DNA of 64,000 nt from DAISJI01 sp964559835 (GCA_964559835.1 CAZLJE010000001.1:1-64000), one strand, 5' to 3'; positions 5,973 to 15,135 are shown, counted from the stretch's first letter. Notes: generated by a model not told the origin, from the sequence alone. A program made the numbers and translations.

Positions 5973-7835
5973 CTACACGGTTTCGAGTTCTTCTTCCAGC
6001 AACTGCTTGTTGTAGAGGTCGGTGTAGTAGCCGTTGCGATCGAGCAACTCGTCGTGGGTGCCGTACTCGACGATGCGGCCGTCGTGCAACACGGCGATAC
6101 GGTCGGCGTTGCGGACGGTCGAGACGCGGTGCGAAATGAAGATCGTCGTGCGGCCCTGCATGACTTCGCGCAGGTGGTCGAGGATCTTTTCTTCCGTGTA
6201 GGTGTCGACGCTGGAGAGCGCGTCGTCGAGGATGAGGATGCGGGGATTGCGGATGAGCGCGCGCGCAATAGCCGTCCGTTGCTTCTGGCCACCCGAAAGC
6301 GTAATCCCGCGTTCGCCCACCACGGTCGCGTACTTGTCGGGAAAACCCTCGATGTCTTTGGCAATGCTCGCGCCCGCCGCAGCCGCGCGGACTTCGTCGT
6401 CGGTGGCGCTCGCGACGCCGAAGGCGATGTTCTCGCGGATCGAATCGGAGAACAGGAAAGTCTCCTGGGGCACGAAGCCGACGCTGCGCCGCAGTGCGTC
6501 GACCGGTAATTCGCGGACCGGACGGCCGTCGATCAGCACCATGCCGGGGTCGGCGTCGTAGATGCGCGGGATGAGGCTGACCAGCGTCGATTTGCCCGAG
6601 CCAGTGGGCCCGACGATGGCCAGGCTGCTGCCGGCCGGGATCTTCAGATTGATGTCGTGCAGGACGGGAGTGGTGCCGTAGCTGAAGTTCAGGCTGCGGA
6701 ATTCGACGTCGCCAGTGATGTCGATGTCAGTGCCCACCCTTCCAACATCTTCTGATTTCTGATTTCTGATTTTCTGATTGTCGGTGCCCACCCTTCCAAC
6801 ACCAGTCAGGGTGGGGCACCCGTCGTTGTCGCTGACGAAGGCGCTGGTCGGAATATCCGGCTTCGTTTCGAGAATTTCCTGGATGCGCGCCATCGACGCC
6901 GTGCCGCGCTGGAATATGTTGATCACCCACCCAAGGGCGATGATGGGCCAAGTGAGCTGGAGCATGTAGGTGTTGAAGGCGATGAACTGGCCGATGTTGA
7001 TGCGGCCCATCAACACTTCTCGCCCGCCGAGCCAGAGCACGAGAACAACGGCCAAGCCGAGCATCAGTTCCAAGGTCGGCCACAACATGCCCATCAATCG
7101 CACCAGGCGCAAGCTGCGGCGGATGTATTCCAGGTTCGATTTCTCGAACAGCTTGATCTCGGCTTCCTCCTGCGCGAACGCCCGCACGATGCGCGCGCCG
7201 GAGAAATTCTCCTGCGCGCGGGCCGAGATGTCGGAGAAGCTGGCCTGGATGCGCTCGAAGCGCTCGTGGATCTGACGCCCGAGGTACTGGATCAGGATCG
7301 AGACAATCGGGAATGGCGTGAACGCGTACAGCGTCAGGCGCGGGCTGATGTGCCACATGAAGAAGAGCGCGCCGACCATGAAGACGATGGTGTTGGCCGA
7401 ATACATGATCGCCGGTCCCAGCAGGTTGCGGACCGCGTTCAGGTCATTGGTTGCGCGCGCCATGATGTCGCCGACGCGCATGCGCTGGTAGTACGAATAC
7501 GAAAGCTGCTCGAGGTGGCGGAAGAGATCGTTGCGCAGGTCGAACTCGATGTCGCGGGAGATGCCGATCACGACCCAGCGCGTCAGGAACTGGAAGATGC
7601 CCTTGACGAAAATGACGGCCATGAAGAGCAGCGCCCAGATGGCCAGGTTGTGGCGGAGGGCATCGGCCGGGAGCTGCTTGTTGTACCAGCTCCAGAGGTC
7701 GTTGGCGGCGCGCTGGATCACCAGCGGATAGAGGATCCAAATGCCGTTGTTCAGCACGACCGACACCGCCCCGAAGATCAGCCCGCGGCGGTACTTCTTC
7801 AGGTACGGAAACAGGGGTCTCAGGCGCTTAAACAT
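5973..7835 (-). CDS. ABC exporter half-transporter (MsbA/LmrA-like)
   Basis: This encodes 620 residues from the ATG at 7835 (MFKRLRPLFPYLKKYRRG); any longer start would be repeat-encoded. Residues 1 to about 330 form the type I exporter membrane domain with six predicted helices. The ATPase domain has Walker A (VGPTGSGKST, near residue 405), signature LSGGQKQRTAIARAL, Walker B ILILDDALSSVD and the H-loop FISHR. It should act as a homodimer or heterodimer exporting lipid or drug-like substrates across the inner membrane. The linker between membrane and ATPase domains carries an insertion of about 35 residues (VGRVGTDNQKIRNQKSED and its echo) that is entirely repeat DNA. No partner half-transporter is adjacent. 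Confidence 0.88.
   Translation of the reverse strand: MFKRLRPLFPYLKKYRRGLIFGAVSVVLNNGIWILYPLVIQRAANDLWSWYNKQLPADALRHNLAIWALLFMAVIFVKGIFQFLTRWVVIGISRDIEFDLRNDLFRHLEQLSYSYYQRMRVGDIMARATNDLNAVRNLLGPAIMYSANTIVFMVGALFFMWHISPRLTLYAFTPFPIVSILIQYLGRQIHERFERIQASFSDISARAQENFSGARIVRAFAQEEAEIKLFEKSNLEYIRRSLRLVRLMGMLWPTLELMLGLAVVLVLWLGGREVLMGRINIGQFIAFNTYMLQLTWPIIALGWVINIFQRGTASMARIQEILETKPDIPTSAFVSDNDGCPTLTGVGRVGTDNQKIRNQKSEDVGRVGTDIDITGDVEFRSLNFSYGTTPVLHDINLKIPAGSSLAIVGPTGSGKSTLVSLIPRIYDADPGMVLIDGRPVRELPVDALRRSVGFVPQETFLFSDSIRENIAFGVASATDDEVRAAAAGASIAKDIEGFPDKYATVVGERGITLSGGQKQRTAIARALIRNPRILILDDALSSVDTYTEEKILDHLREVMQGRTTIFISHRVSTVRNADRIAVLHDGRIVEYGTHDELLDRNGYYTDLYNKQLLEEELETV
6722..6828. repeat. In-frame repeat DNA in the exporter linker
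   Basis: GTGCCCACCCTTCCAACA occurs twice (around 6730 and 6783), separated by TCTGATT words (6751-6779). It is followed by GTCAGGGTGGGGCACCCG, which can pair with it. The same CCCACCCT...AGGGTGGG design is seen at 7890 and 8832. The whole block stays in frame in the transporter gene. Confidence 0.8.
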
Positions 7836-7887
7836 GCGAAGTAGGTTAGATGTGATTCTAGCAGCGGTGGATTGAACATTGCGCCAA

Positions 7888-8003
7888 CGTCCCACCCTAG
7901 CAAAGGCGGCTAGGGTGGGCCACCCCGCAGTTACGAGGACCGGCGAGACGCCGGTGCTACGGTCGAAAACCATCACCACAAAGGGCACAAAGGAACACAA
8001 AGG
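7888..8003. repeat. Cluster of family B, A and D repeats
   Basis: A CCCACCCTAGC / GCTAGGGTGGG hairpin (about 7890-7921) is followed by a perfect family A palindrome (7940-7956) and a family D stretch of CACAAAGG words (about 7975-8003). The 224-base divergent spacer between the ABC exporter and the sigma gene is almost wholly repeat. Confidence 0.8.
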
Positions 8004-8059
8004 ATTTTTGTGTAGCGTGGGAATAAAAGCGCTCGTCGAATGTTCTGTAGGTATTTGCC

Positions 8060-8605
8060 TTGTTCGCGGAACCGCAGAACCCGGAGTTCGAGGCGCTGGC
8101 CATGCCGCTGTTCGCTTCGCTGTACAACTTCGCGCACTGGCTCACGCACGACCGCGAAGAGGCGGAGGACCTGGTGCAGGAAACGTATGCCAAGGCGCTG
8201 AAAGGCTTCTCGTCGTTCCGCGCCGGGACGAACTTTCGCGCATGGATGTTCCGCATCCTGCGTAATGCGTTCCTGACTTCACGCACCGGAATGGCCGCGA
8301 CTTCGACCACTTCCTTGGAGCCCGAAGAAGAAGCGGCGCTGATGGACACGGTGCGGCCGACGCCGGAATCGATGGCGATCGCGTCGTTCACGCGCGAGGC
8401 GATGCAGAAGGCGATCGAGCAATTGACGGTGCCGTTCCGGGAGGTCCTATTATTGGCGGATGTGGAGGAAATGTCGTACCAGGAGATCGCTGAAGCGCTG
8501 GCAGTGCCGATCGGGACGGTGATGTCGCGGCTGGCACGAGCGCGGGCGGCGGTACGAAAAACGCTTACGGCTGCCGGTTACGCCGGCGCGGCGGGGAGAA
8601 GATAA
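8060..8605 (+). CDS. ECF-type RNA polymerase sigma factor
   Basis: This encodes 181 residues. TTG at 8060 is the start that keeps all of region 2; no ATG upstream is usable and no strong ribosome site is seen. Sigma region 2 spans ASLYNFAHWLTHDREEAEDLVQETYAKALKGF to FRAWMFRILRNAFL (about residues 18-75). Region 4 (LPVPFREVLLLADVEEMSYQEIAEALAVPIGTVMSRLARARAAVR) contains the helix-turn-helix. It directs RNA polymerase to a small regulon, probably in response to an envelope signal. The gene for a zinc-type anti-sigma factor follows after two bases, so this is a standard sigma/anti-sigma pair. Confidence 0.92.
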   Translation: MFAEPQNPEFEALAMPLFASLYNFAHWLTHDREEAEDLVQETYAKALKGFSSFRAGTNFRAWMFRILRNAFLTSRTGMAATSTTSLEPEEEAALMDTVRPTPESMAIASFTREAMQKAIEQLTVPFREVLLLADVEEMSYQEIAEALAVPIGTVMSRLARARAAVRKTLTAAGYAGAAGRR

Positions 8606-8607
8606 CG

Positions 8608-9402
8608 ATGGCGTGTGCGATGCCGAATAGCGAGCTGATGCAGTACGCCGACGCCGAACTCGCGCCCGACCGCGCCGCCGCGTTCGAGGCGCATCTGCAA
8701 TCCTGCGGAGAATGCGCGATCCAGCTCGCACAAGCGCTGCAATTGAAGAAATCGGTGCGGATGGCAGGATTGCGATATGAGCCGTCAGCAGAACTGCGCG
8801 CGAGGATCAGAGGCCAGGTTGGAGCTGAGAGTCCCACCCTAGCAAAACAGGCTAGGGTGCGCCACCTCCGGCTGTGGGTTCCGGTGCTCGCGATAGCGGC
8901 GGTGCTGATGCTGGCGAGCGCGGTGGTGATTCGCGTCGTCACGACACGTGCCGCGTCTCAGCAACTTATCGCGGATGTTGTGGACCGCCACGTCTCGGCA
9001 CTGGCGTCGGCGAATCCGGTGGAGGTCGTTTCCACGGACCGCCACACGGTCAAGCCGTGGTTCCAGGGGAAGCTGCCGTTCACGTTCAACCTGCCGGAGC
9101 TGAATGGAACGGCATACGTGCTCGAGGGTGGGCGGTTGACGTTCCTGAACCAGTCTCCGGGCGCGCAGCTTATTTACGACCTGCGCAAGCACCATATTTC
9201 TGTGTTCATCTTTCAGGATCGGGAGGTGCACGTGCCGCTAATGTCTGCCGCGCAGTCGTCGTCGTTCACGACCGAGACTTGGGCGGAGGGTGGATTGCGG
9301 TATTTCGTGGTGGGAGATGTGTCGGGTGAGGACGTGAAAGGATTGATCGGACTGCTGAAAAGCGCAGCCGTCGCAGGTGCTAGCGATTCCGTCGCCCGCT
9401 GA
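8608..9402 (+). CDS. Membrane anti-sigma factor, zf-HC2 type
   Basis: This encodes 264 residues. The zinc-binding anti-sigma motif H29-x3-C33-x2-C36 (HLQSCGEC) lies in the cytoplasmic N-terminal domain, which binds the sigma factor encoded just upstream. One transmembrane helix (WVPVLAIAAVLMLASAVVI, about residues 90-108) is followed by a periplasmic sensory domain of about 150 residues. That domain contains VVSTDRHTVKPWFQGKLPFTFNLPEL, a segment shared by many acidobacterial and proteobacterial membrane anti-sigmas. Between zinc domain and membrane helix, a family B repeat (8829-8866) encodes SPTLAKQARVRHLRLW in frame. This juxtamembrane insertion is the unusual point. Confidence 0.9.
   Translation: MACAMPNSELMQYADAELAPDRAAAFEAHLQSCGECAIQLAQALQLKKSVRMAGLRYEPSAELRARIRGQVGAESPTLAKQARVRHLRLWVPVLAIAAVLMLASAVVIRVVTTRAASQQLIADVVDRHVSALASANPVEVVSTDRHTVKPWFQGKLPFTFNLPELNGTAYVLEGGRLTFLNQSPGAQLIYDLRKHHISVFIFQDREVHVPLMSAAQSSSFTTETWAEGGLRYFVVGDVSGEDVKGLIGLLKSAAVAGASDSVAR
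8829..8866. repeat. Family B hairpin repeat inside the anti-sigma gene
   Basis: GTCCCACCCTAGC and GCTAGGGTGCGCCACC form a stem around AAAACAG. The unit matches the intergenic copy at about 7889-7925 with few changes. It is in frame with the anti-sigma gene. Confidence 0.8.
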
Positions 9403-9484
9403 AGCGGGCTCAGATTTTGGGTGCGAGTATTCCCCCGGCTTACGCCGGCGGCTACGATCTATCGCCGACTGCGTCGGCTAGGGT
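9396..9484. repeat. Short palindromes between convergent genes
   Basis: CCCGCTGAAGCGGGCT (9399-9414), CCGGCTTACGCCGG (9436-9449) and GCCGACTGCGTCGGC are three consecutive small hairpins in the 82-base spacer between convergent genes. They could serve as bidirectional transcription barriers, but no T run is present. Confidence 0.5.
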
Positions 9485-11809
9485 TTAGGTCGGGACTTTC
9501 AGGATCAGGTAACCGCCCGCGAGAGCGAAAAGCAGGTCGGGTGACCATGCGGCGAGCGTTGCCGGCAACTGATTGGCATTGCCCATCGCTTCGAATAATC
9601 CCGCCGCGATGAAGTAAACGACCGCGATGCCGATTGCCGTCGCGACGCCCGCGACTGTTCCGCGCTTGCCCGTTTGGAACGCAAAGGGAATTGCCAGCAC
9701 CGCCATGACGAAGGTGATGATCGGAAAGGCGAACTTCTTCTGCAATTGGACGCGGAGGCGCACGACGTCGAAGCCGCTCTGTTGCAGGTCGTGGATATAG
9801 TTCTTCAACTCCTCGTAGTTCATCTCCGATGACTGCTTCACTTCCTTCTTGAAATAACCGGGTTGTTCGGTGATTTCGGCGAAGGTACGCACGTCTTTCG
9901 TAAATGGCTCGAAGCCGGCGATGGCGGTGCCGTTGAACTGTCGCACCCACCCTTTTTCGAAGACCCACTTGCCGATATCGTCGTTCCAGTGGGCGCGCGA
10001 GGCGTAAATGCGGCGGGTGAGAGCGAACGTCTTGGGATCGAATTCAAAGATGGAGAGATTGCCGAAGCGGTTCTGGTCCGGTTCGTAGAGCTCGTAGTAC
10101 CAGATGGTCGAGCCCTGCCCGAAGATCCACTTGCGGTCCGGACGCAGGAAGGTCTGCGCCGGCTTGCCCTTGATCTCGTTGCGCAACGCGTCCTGCCGCT
10201 TGTTCGCCTTCGGCAGGTAGAGCTGGTCGAAGAAGAAGAGGCTGGTGGCGATGACGGCCGCGATGACGAGCACGGGGAGGATCACGCGGTAGATGCTGAT
10301 GCCCGTGGCCTTCATCGCCGTGACTTCGTTGGTCCGCTGCAGGATGCCGAAGGTTATCAGCACGGCCAGCAGCACGCTGATGTGCGCCGTGTTGTACAGG
10401 AAGTATGGCGTGACGTTCACCAGGTAGGCGCCGACCAAGACCAGCGGGACGCGGTTGCGGACGATATCGCCCAGCAATTCGAAGAACGTGAACACCAGCA
10501 GCAGGGTCAGGAACGACGCCAGGATCATCCCGAGGTACATCATGAAGTCGCGCAGGATGAAGTCGTCGAGCAGTAGAGGGAAGCGTGCGCTGAACCAGCG
10601 GCGACGGCTGGCCGCCTTCTCGAAGGCGCCGCCCTCGCCGATCGCTTCCGGCATGCCGGTGGTGATCCGCTGCTTGAACTTGGCCAGCGAAACTCGAGGC
10701 GACCACAAATTGATCGGCGCCCGCTCTGAACGCCACAGCAGAAACAGTCCGCCGAAGAAGAAGACGACGTTGCCGAACCAAATGCCGGGTCCGACCGGGA
10801 TCTTGCCCTGCCGCGCGAGCGACATCCCTCCCAGGGCGCAGAAGTAATAGAGGAAGACCAGGCCGATGGTGAGCACGAAGCCGGTGCTCTTGCCACCCTT
10901 CTTCGCCGACAGTCCCAGCGGGATTCCGACGAGTGCGAGCACGATGCAAGCGGTCGGGAGAGCCAGGCGGCGATGGAACTCAATCGCCAACACTCGCGAT
11001 TCCGGCTTTCCAGCACGCATACCGTCCAGCAACTCGCGCATGGGCATCTGCGCCGCGGGCGTCACTTCCTGCGTCTGCGTTTGCGCCGCGGGAAGCTGGA
11101 TGGGAATGTCGGTCTCGGTGAAGGTCGAGATGGCGTACTGGTCCGAATGCCTGGGATCGACCTCGTGCGAGGAACCCTCTTCCAGGTGCAGCCGCAGCTT
11201 GTCGGGGCCTTCGGCGATCACGACGCCCGATTTCGCCAGCGTGATCTTCGGCGCCGACGGGTTGCTGATATCGGCGAGGAATACGCCTTTCCAGGCGGCC
11301 GCGCCCTGTCCGCTGCTTGCGTCCTGGACGTAGAGGACTATGTTCTTGAAATCCTCGTAGAAGACGCGCGGCTGGACTTCGAACGATACCTGGCTGCTTT
11401 TCAGCCGGTTCTGCAACTGCGCGAGCGCCGACGCGGATTTGGGCGCGATCAGGGCATTGTTCACCATTGCCAGGGCCCAGGCGGCGATCACAAAGACGGA
11501 CAGGATGCGTACGAACGTGCCCGGCCCGATGCCGCTGGCGCGCATGGCAGTGATCTCGCTGTCGGCGGCCAGGCGGCTTAATCCGATGAGGATGCCGACG
11601 AGCACGCCCATGGGGATGGTCACCGTGAGGGCAGTCGGCAGGGTTAAGAAGAAGATCTCAGCGACGCTCGGCAAGGGCGCGCTGTTACGAACGACCAGCT
11701 CCAGGATGCGTCCCAAGTCCCGCATGAAGACGACGAAGGTGAACACCGCGGCGCCGATTGCGGCGTGCGAGAGGACTTCGCCGAGGATGTAGCGGGTGAA
11801 GATGCGCAT
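9485..11809 (-). CDS. LptF-LptG fused LPS-export permease
   Basis: This encodes 774 residues, about twice a single LptF or LptG. Residues 1 to about 375 form one permease unit (MRIFTRYILGEVLSHAAIGAAVF, periplasmic jellyroll with FEVQPRVFYEDFKNIVLYVQD, then three membrane helices). Residues from about 405 (LDDFILRDFMMYLGMILASFLTLLLVF) to the end form a second unit with its own jellyroll and C-terminal helices. LptF and LptG normally form a heterodimer that, with the LptB ATPase, extracts lipopolysaccharide from the inner membrane toward LptC/A/D. Here both halves are one polypeptide, with a cytosolic linker of about 25 residues. No lptB or lptC lies nearby. Confidence 0.88.
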   Translation of the reverse strand: MRIFTRYILGEVLSHAAIGAAVFTFVVFMRDLGRILELVVRNSAPLPSVAEIFFLTLPTALTVTIPMGVLVGILIGLSRLAADSEITAMRASGIGPGTFVRILSVFVIAAWALAMVNNALIAPKSASALAQLQNRLKSSQVSFEVQPRVFYEDFKNIVLYVQDASSGQGAAAWKGVFLADISNPSAPKITLAKSGVVIAEGPDKLRLHLEEGSSHEVDPRHSDQYAISTFTETDIPIQLPAAQTQTQEVTPAAQMPMRELLDGMRAGKPESRVLAIEFHRRLALPTACIVLALVGIPLGLSAKKGGKSTGFVLTIGLVFLYYFCALGGMSLARQGKIPVGPGIWFGNVVFFFGGLFLLWRSERAPINLWSPRVSLAKFKQRITTGMPEAIGEGGAFEKAASRRRWFSARFPLLLDDFILRDFMMYLGMILASFLTLLLVFTFFELLGDIVRNRVPLVLVGAYLVNVTPYFLYNTAHISVLLAVLITFGILQRTNEVTAMKATGISIYRVILPVLVIAAVIATSLFFFDQLYLPKANKRQDALRNEIKGKPAQTFLRPDRKWIFGQGSTIWYYELYEPDQNRFGNLSIFEFDPKTFALTRRIYASRAHWNDDIGKWVFEKGWVRQFNGTAIAGFEPFTKDVRTFAEITEQPGYFKKEVKQSSEMNYEELKNYIHDLQQSGFDVVRLRVQLQKKFAFPIITFVMAVLAIPFAFQTGKRGTVAGVATAIGIAVVYFIAAGLFEAMGNANQLPATLAAWSPDLLFALAGGYLILKVPT

Positions 11810-11916
11810 TTTTCCGAAAGTCTAACAACAATCGGGATCATCTGGAAATCTGGAGATCTGGAGATCTGGTCTCACGATCACGCGATTTCCGTTTTGTTAT
11901 TCTTACGTCACACCCC

Positions 11917-14190
11917 ATGCCCATCCGCGTCGCGATCCTCTGGCACATGCACCAGCCCTTCTACAAGGACCTGGTTACCGGCGAATACCGGCTTCCCTGG
12001 GTGCGCCTGCACGCGCTCAAGGATTACTACGGGATGGTCAAGCTGCTGGACGAATTCGCCAATGTCCACCAGACCTTCAACCTGGTGCCGTCGCTGATGG
12101 TGCAAATCCAGGATTATGTTTCCGGCGCGGCGCGCGATCCGTTTCTCGATGTAGCGTCCAGGCCAGCGCGCGACCTGACCGATGCACAACGCCGTTTCGC
12201 GCTCGATTACCTGTTCCAGGCGAACCCCACGCACCTCATCGGACGCTACCCGCGTTACCGCGAACTGGCGGAGATGTTCCGCGGCGCGGGCAGCGACTCG
12301 ATGCGTGCGGCCCGCGTTTTCAGCGAGCAGGACCTCACCGACCTGCAGGTGCTGTCGCAACTGGCCTGGTTCGATGAATTCTTTCTTGCCGAACCGGACG
12401 TCAAAGCGCTGGTCGAAAAAGGTCGCAACTTCTCGGTCGAGGACCAGCAACACGTCATCGCCCGCGAGCACGACATCATGGCCGCCGTCCTGCCCGCGTA
12501 CGCCGAGGCAGCAAAGCGCGGCCAGATCGAGATCTCGGCGACGCCGTTCTACCATCCGATCCTCCCGCTGGTCTGCGACACCGATCAGGGTCTCGTTTCG
12601 CACCCGGGTATCCGTTTGCCGCAGAGCCCGTACCGGTCTCCGCAGGACGCGAAGGAACAGCTCCAGCGCGCGCTCGATTTCCACCAGAAGAGTTTCGGCG
12701 TTCGGCCGAAGGGCGTCTGGCCTTCGGAGGGCAGTGTCTCCGAACAGGTCCTCGAGATCGCGGCGGGCCTCGGCATTCAGTGGATGGCCACGGACGAAGG
12801 GGTGCTTGGCAGGTCGCTGGGATTCGTCTTCACGCGCGACGGCGCAGGTCACCTGAACCCTGGCGGCCCCGAGCGCCTGTACGCGCCGTGGCGTTACGAG
12901 AAGGGCGGCACGCGGATAAACATGCTCTTCCGCGACCACACGCTGTCGGACCTCGTGGGCTTCGTTTACTCAGGGATGCCGGCAGCTGAAGCCGCCGCGC
13001 ACTTCATTCGTTCCATTAAGGAATCCGCGGAACCTGTGGTGCGACAAGGGCGAGACGCTGTCGTGCCGATCATTCTCGACGGCGAGAATGCGTGGGAGTA
13101 TTACCCGGAATCGGGGCGAGAATTCCTGCGCCGCGTGTGCGACGGACTGCAGAACGACCACAGCATGGAAGCCGTTACTGTCAGTGAGGCGATCGAGCGG
13201 CACCGTGACATCCCGCACCTCGGCTCGCTGGTCCCCGGGTCCTGGATCAATGCCAACTTCGACGTGTGGATCGGCGCGCCCGAGGACAATAAGGCGTGGG
13301 ACTACCTCTCGGCCGCGCGTAGTTTTTATACGCAGGCCGCTCCGCTCGCGCCCGCGGAAAAACGCCAGCTCGCGTTCGAAGAGATCCTCATCGCGGAGGG
13401 CAGCGACTGGAACTGGTGGTACGGCCCCGAGCACCACTCCGCCAACGACCGCGATTTCGACGAGCTCTACCGCAAGCACCTGTCCAACGTCTACACGACT
13501 CTGGGCGCCGAGCCGCCGATGTATCTCGTGCAGCCGATCGCGGGCGCGGCCGTGCGACCGACCTTCGCACCGCAATCGGCCTACATTCATCCGCGGGTGA
13601 GCGCAGACTTCACCCGCTACTTCGATTGGCTCGGCGCTGCCATGTACACTGCCGATCGACACACCGGCTCCATGCACGGCAAGGTCTTTCTGCTCGATGC
13701 CATCTACGCCGGCATCGACGAGGATTACCTCTATGGACGCCTGGACTTCATCGGCGGAGTGCCTAAAGATGCGTTCGACCTGGTGGTGACGGTCGAGACG
13801 TCCGCATCCGGCGAAGCTACGGCCGCGGAATCAGCTCCCAGTGGCGTGCGTCGCGTGGGGCCGCCGGCTTCGCTGCGCCTGGAGGTATCGGTCGCCGACG
13901 GTGTGGTGACGCATTGGCGGTTCCGGCCTGCCGACAGCGATGCTGCGCTGGCGGGAACTGACGTTCCGGACAACAACACCGTTCGCGTCACCCTGTACAA
14001 GAACTTCGAATTCCAATTGCCGCTGGCGCTGATCGGCGCTGCCCTCGGCCGAGTCGTCCACCTGCGCTTTACCCTCTGGCGAGACCATCTTCCCCTTGAC
14101 GCCCTCCCCATCGAAGGCACCCTCGATATTCCAGTGTTGTTGGAAGAGGAACTCGAGGCGAGCACGTATAACTACAGCGCGCACAGCTAG
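11917..14190 (+). CDS. Glycoside hydrolase family 57 (alpha-amylase/glucanotransferase type)
   Basis: This encodes 757 residues. The GH57 barrel occupies about residues 1-430, with the early HxHQP motif (LWHMHQPFY). The expected nucleophile is E271 in GVWPSEGS and the acid is D388 in LDGENAWEYY. The C-terminal third is the helical and beta region typical of large GH57 proteins (WWYGPEHHSANDRDFDELYRKHLSNVY). GH57 enzymes hydrolyse or rearrange alpha-glucans such as glycogen and maltodextrin. There is no signal peptide, so cytosolic glycogen or trehalose metabolism is likely. The spacer before it carries GGAGATCT word repeats (11843-11868) and no clear ribosome site. No sugar-metabolism neighbours are present. 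Confidence 0.9.
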   Translation: MPIRVAILWHMHQPFYKDLVTGEYRLPWVRLHALKDYYGMVKLLDEFANVHQTFNLVPSLMVQIQDYVSGAARDPFLDVASRPARDLTDAQRRFALDYLFQANPTHLIGRYPRYRELAEMFRGAGSDSMRAARVFSEQDLTDLQVLSQLAWFDEFFLAEPDVKALVEKGRNFSVEDQQHVIAREHDIMAAVLPAYAEAAKRGQIEISATPFYHPILPLVCDTDQGLVSHPGIRLPQSPYRSPQDAKEQLQRALDFHQKSFGVRPKGVWPSEGSVSEQVLEIAAGLGIQWMATDEGVLGRSLGFVFTRDGAGHLNPGGPERLYAPWRYEKGGTRINMLFRDHTLSDLVGFVYSGMPAAEAAAHFIRSIKESAEPVVRQGRDAVVPIILDGENAWEYYPESGREFLRRVCDGLQNDHSMEAVTVSEAIERHRDIPHLGSLVPGSWINANFDVWIGAPEDNKAWDYLSAARSFYTQAAPLAPAEKRQLAFEEILIAEGSDWNWWYGPEHHSANDRDFDELYRKHLSNVYTTLGAEPPMYLVQPIAGAAVRPTFAPQSAYIHPRVSADFTRYFDWLGAAMYTADRHTGSMHGKVFLLDAIYAGIDEDYLYGRLDFIGGVPKDAFDLVVTVETSASGEATAAESAPSGVRRVGPPASLRLEVSVADGVVTHWRFRPADSDAALAGTDVPDNNTVRVTLYKNFEFQLPLALIGAALGRVVHLRFTLWRDHLPLDALPIEGTLDIPVLLEEELEASTYNYSAHS

Positions 14191-14274
14191 GCTTCAGTCG
14201 CTAGTCGCTAGGGTCACATCGGAAGTTTGGGTCGGGTCGTCCCTACGGGACTTGTGATTATTTAAGTGCGCAAT

Positions 14275-14423
14275 GACCCAGGACTGCGTCCTGGGCTACC
14301 AGCGAATCGTGCCTGCGGCACTCCGACTGCGGCACTTCTCCTGCGTGCTCGGCTACCAGCGAATCGTGCCTGCGGCACTCCTCCTGCGTCCTGGGCAATC
14401 AGCGAATCGCGGCTGCGGCACTC
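14275..14423 (+). repeat. Three imperfect tandem repeats of about 30 bases
   Basis: A unit with core CAGCGAATCGTGCCTGCGGC occurs at about 14294, 14351 and 14394, with CTGCGTCCTGGG linkers that can pair with CCAGGACTGCG. No gene is supported in the spacer 14191-14511. It also holds GTCGCTAG words at 14197-14212. Confidence 0.75.
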
Positions 14424-14511
14424 GTTGCGGTGCGATCTCGAACGGCTCGTCGCAAAGATGTTGCGCATAGCCCCTTTTGGCTTATAGGCTGCTTGCCCTG
14501 TGAGGAAGCCC

Positions 14512-15096
14512 ATGAAACGTCTGCTCGTCGTACTGCTGCTGTCATCGTTCGCTGTCGCGCAATCGCCGACGCCAAAAGCGTCGCAAGCCGCGCCACAAAC
14601 TTCACCGGCCGCGCCGCAGGCACCCACAACTCCACCTGCCGCCAGACCCGAAGACGTGAAGTCGATGGACTCGATCATCGCGGCCGTGTACGACGTCATC
14701 TCCGGCCCTGCGGGGCAAGCGCGCGACTGGAACCGCTTCCAATCGTTGTTCGTACCCGGAGCACGGCTGATCCCAGTAGGCAAGCGTCCCGACGCGAACG
14801 TCTATACGGCGCGCGTGCTCTCTCCCGACGAATACGTGTCACGAGCCCAGGGCGCGTTCGCGGCGCAAGGATTCTTCGAAAAGGAAGCGGCGCGCCGCGT
14901 CGAGCAGTGGGGGAACATCGCGCAAGTCTTCAGTACATACGAATCTCGGCACGCTCCCGGCGACCAGCCCTTCGCGCGCGGCATCAATAGTTTTCAATTG
15001 CTGAACGACGGGCAACGGTGGTGGATCGTCACTATCTACTGGCAGGCCGAAAGCAAGGACGTGCCGCTGACGCCGGAGATGCTGAAAACCAAGTAA
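14512..15096 (+). CDS. Secreted protein with SnoaL/NTF2-like fold (predicted)
   Basis: This encodes 194 residues. ATG 14512 is chosen because GAGGAAG lies six bases upstream. The signal peptide KRLLVVLLLSSFAVAQ is followed by a disordered Ala/Pro/Gln-rich stretch (to about residue 48). A globular domain then runs from VKSMDSIIAAVYDVISG to NDGQRWWIVTIYWQ. The pattern of initial helix, FVPGARLIPV, long helix and terminal beta strand RWWIVTIYWQ is that of SnoaL-like/NTF2-fold proteins, which bind small ligands or have lost catalysis. No catalytic residues can be assigned. It is a monocistronic gene between repeats. Confidence 0.7.
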   Translation: MKRLLVVLLLSSFAVAQSPTPKASQAAPQTSPAAPQAPTTPPAARPEDVKSMDSIIAAVYDVISGPAGQARDWNRFQSLFVPGARLIPVGKRPDANVYTARVLSPDEYVSRAQGAFAAQGFFEKEAARRVEQWGNIAQVFSTYESRHAPGDQPFARGINSFQLLNDGQRWWIVTIYWQAESKDVPLTPEMLKTK

Positions 15097-15135
15097 TCGG
15101 TGATCGGGAGGTGGGACCGCAACAGGGCAAGAGTG

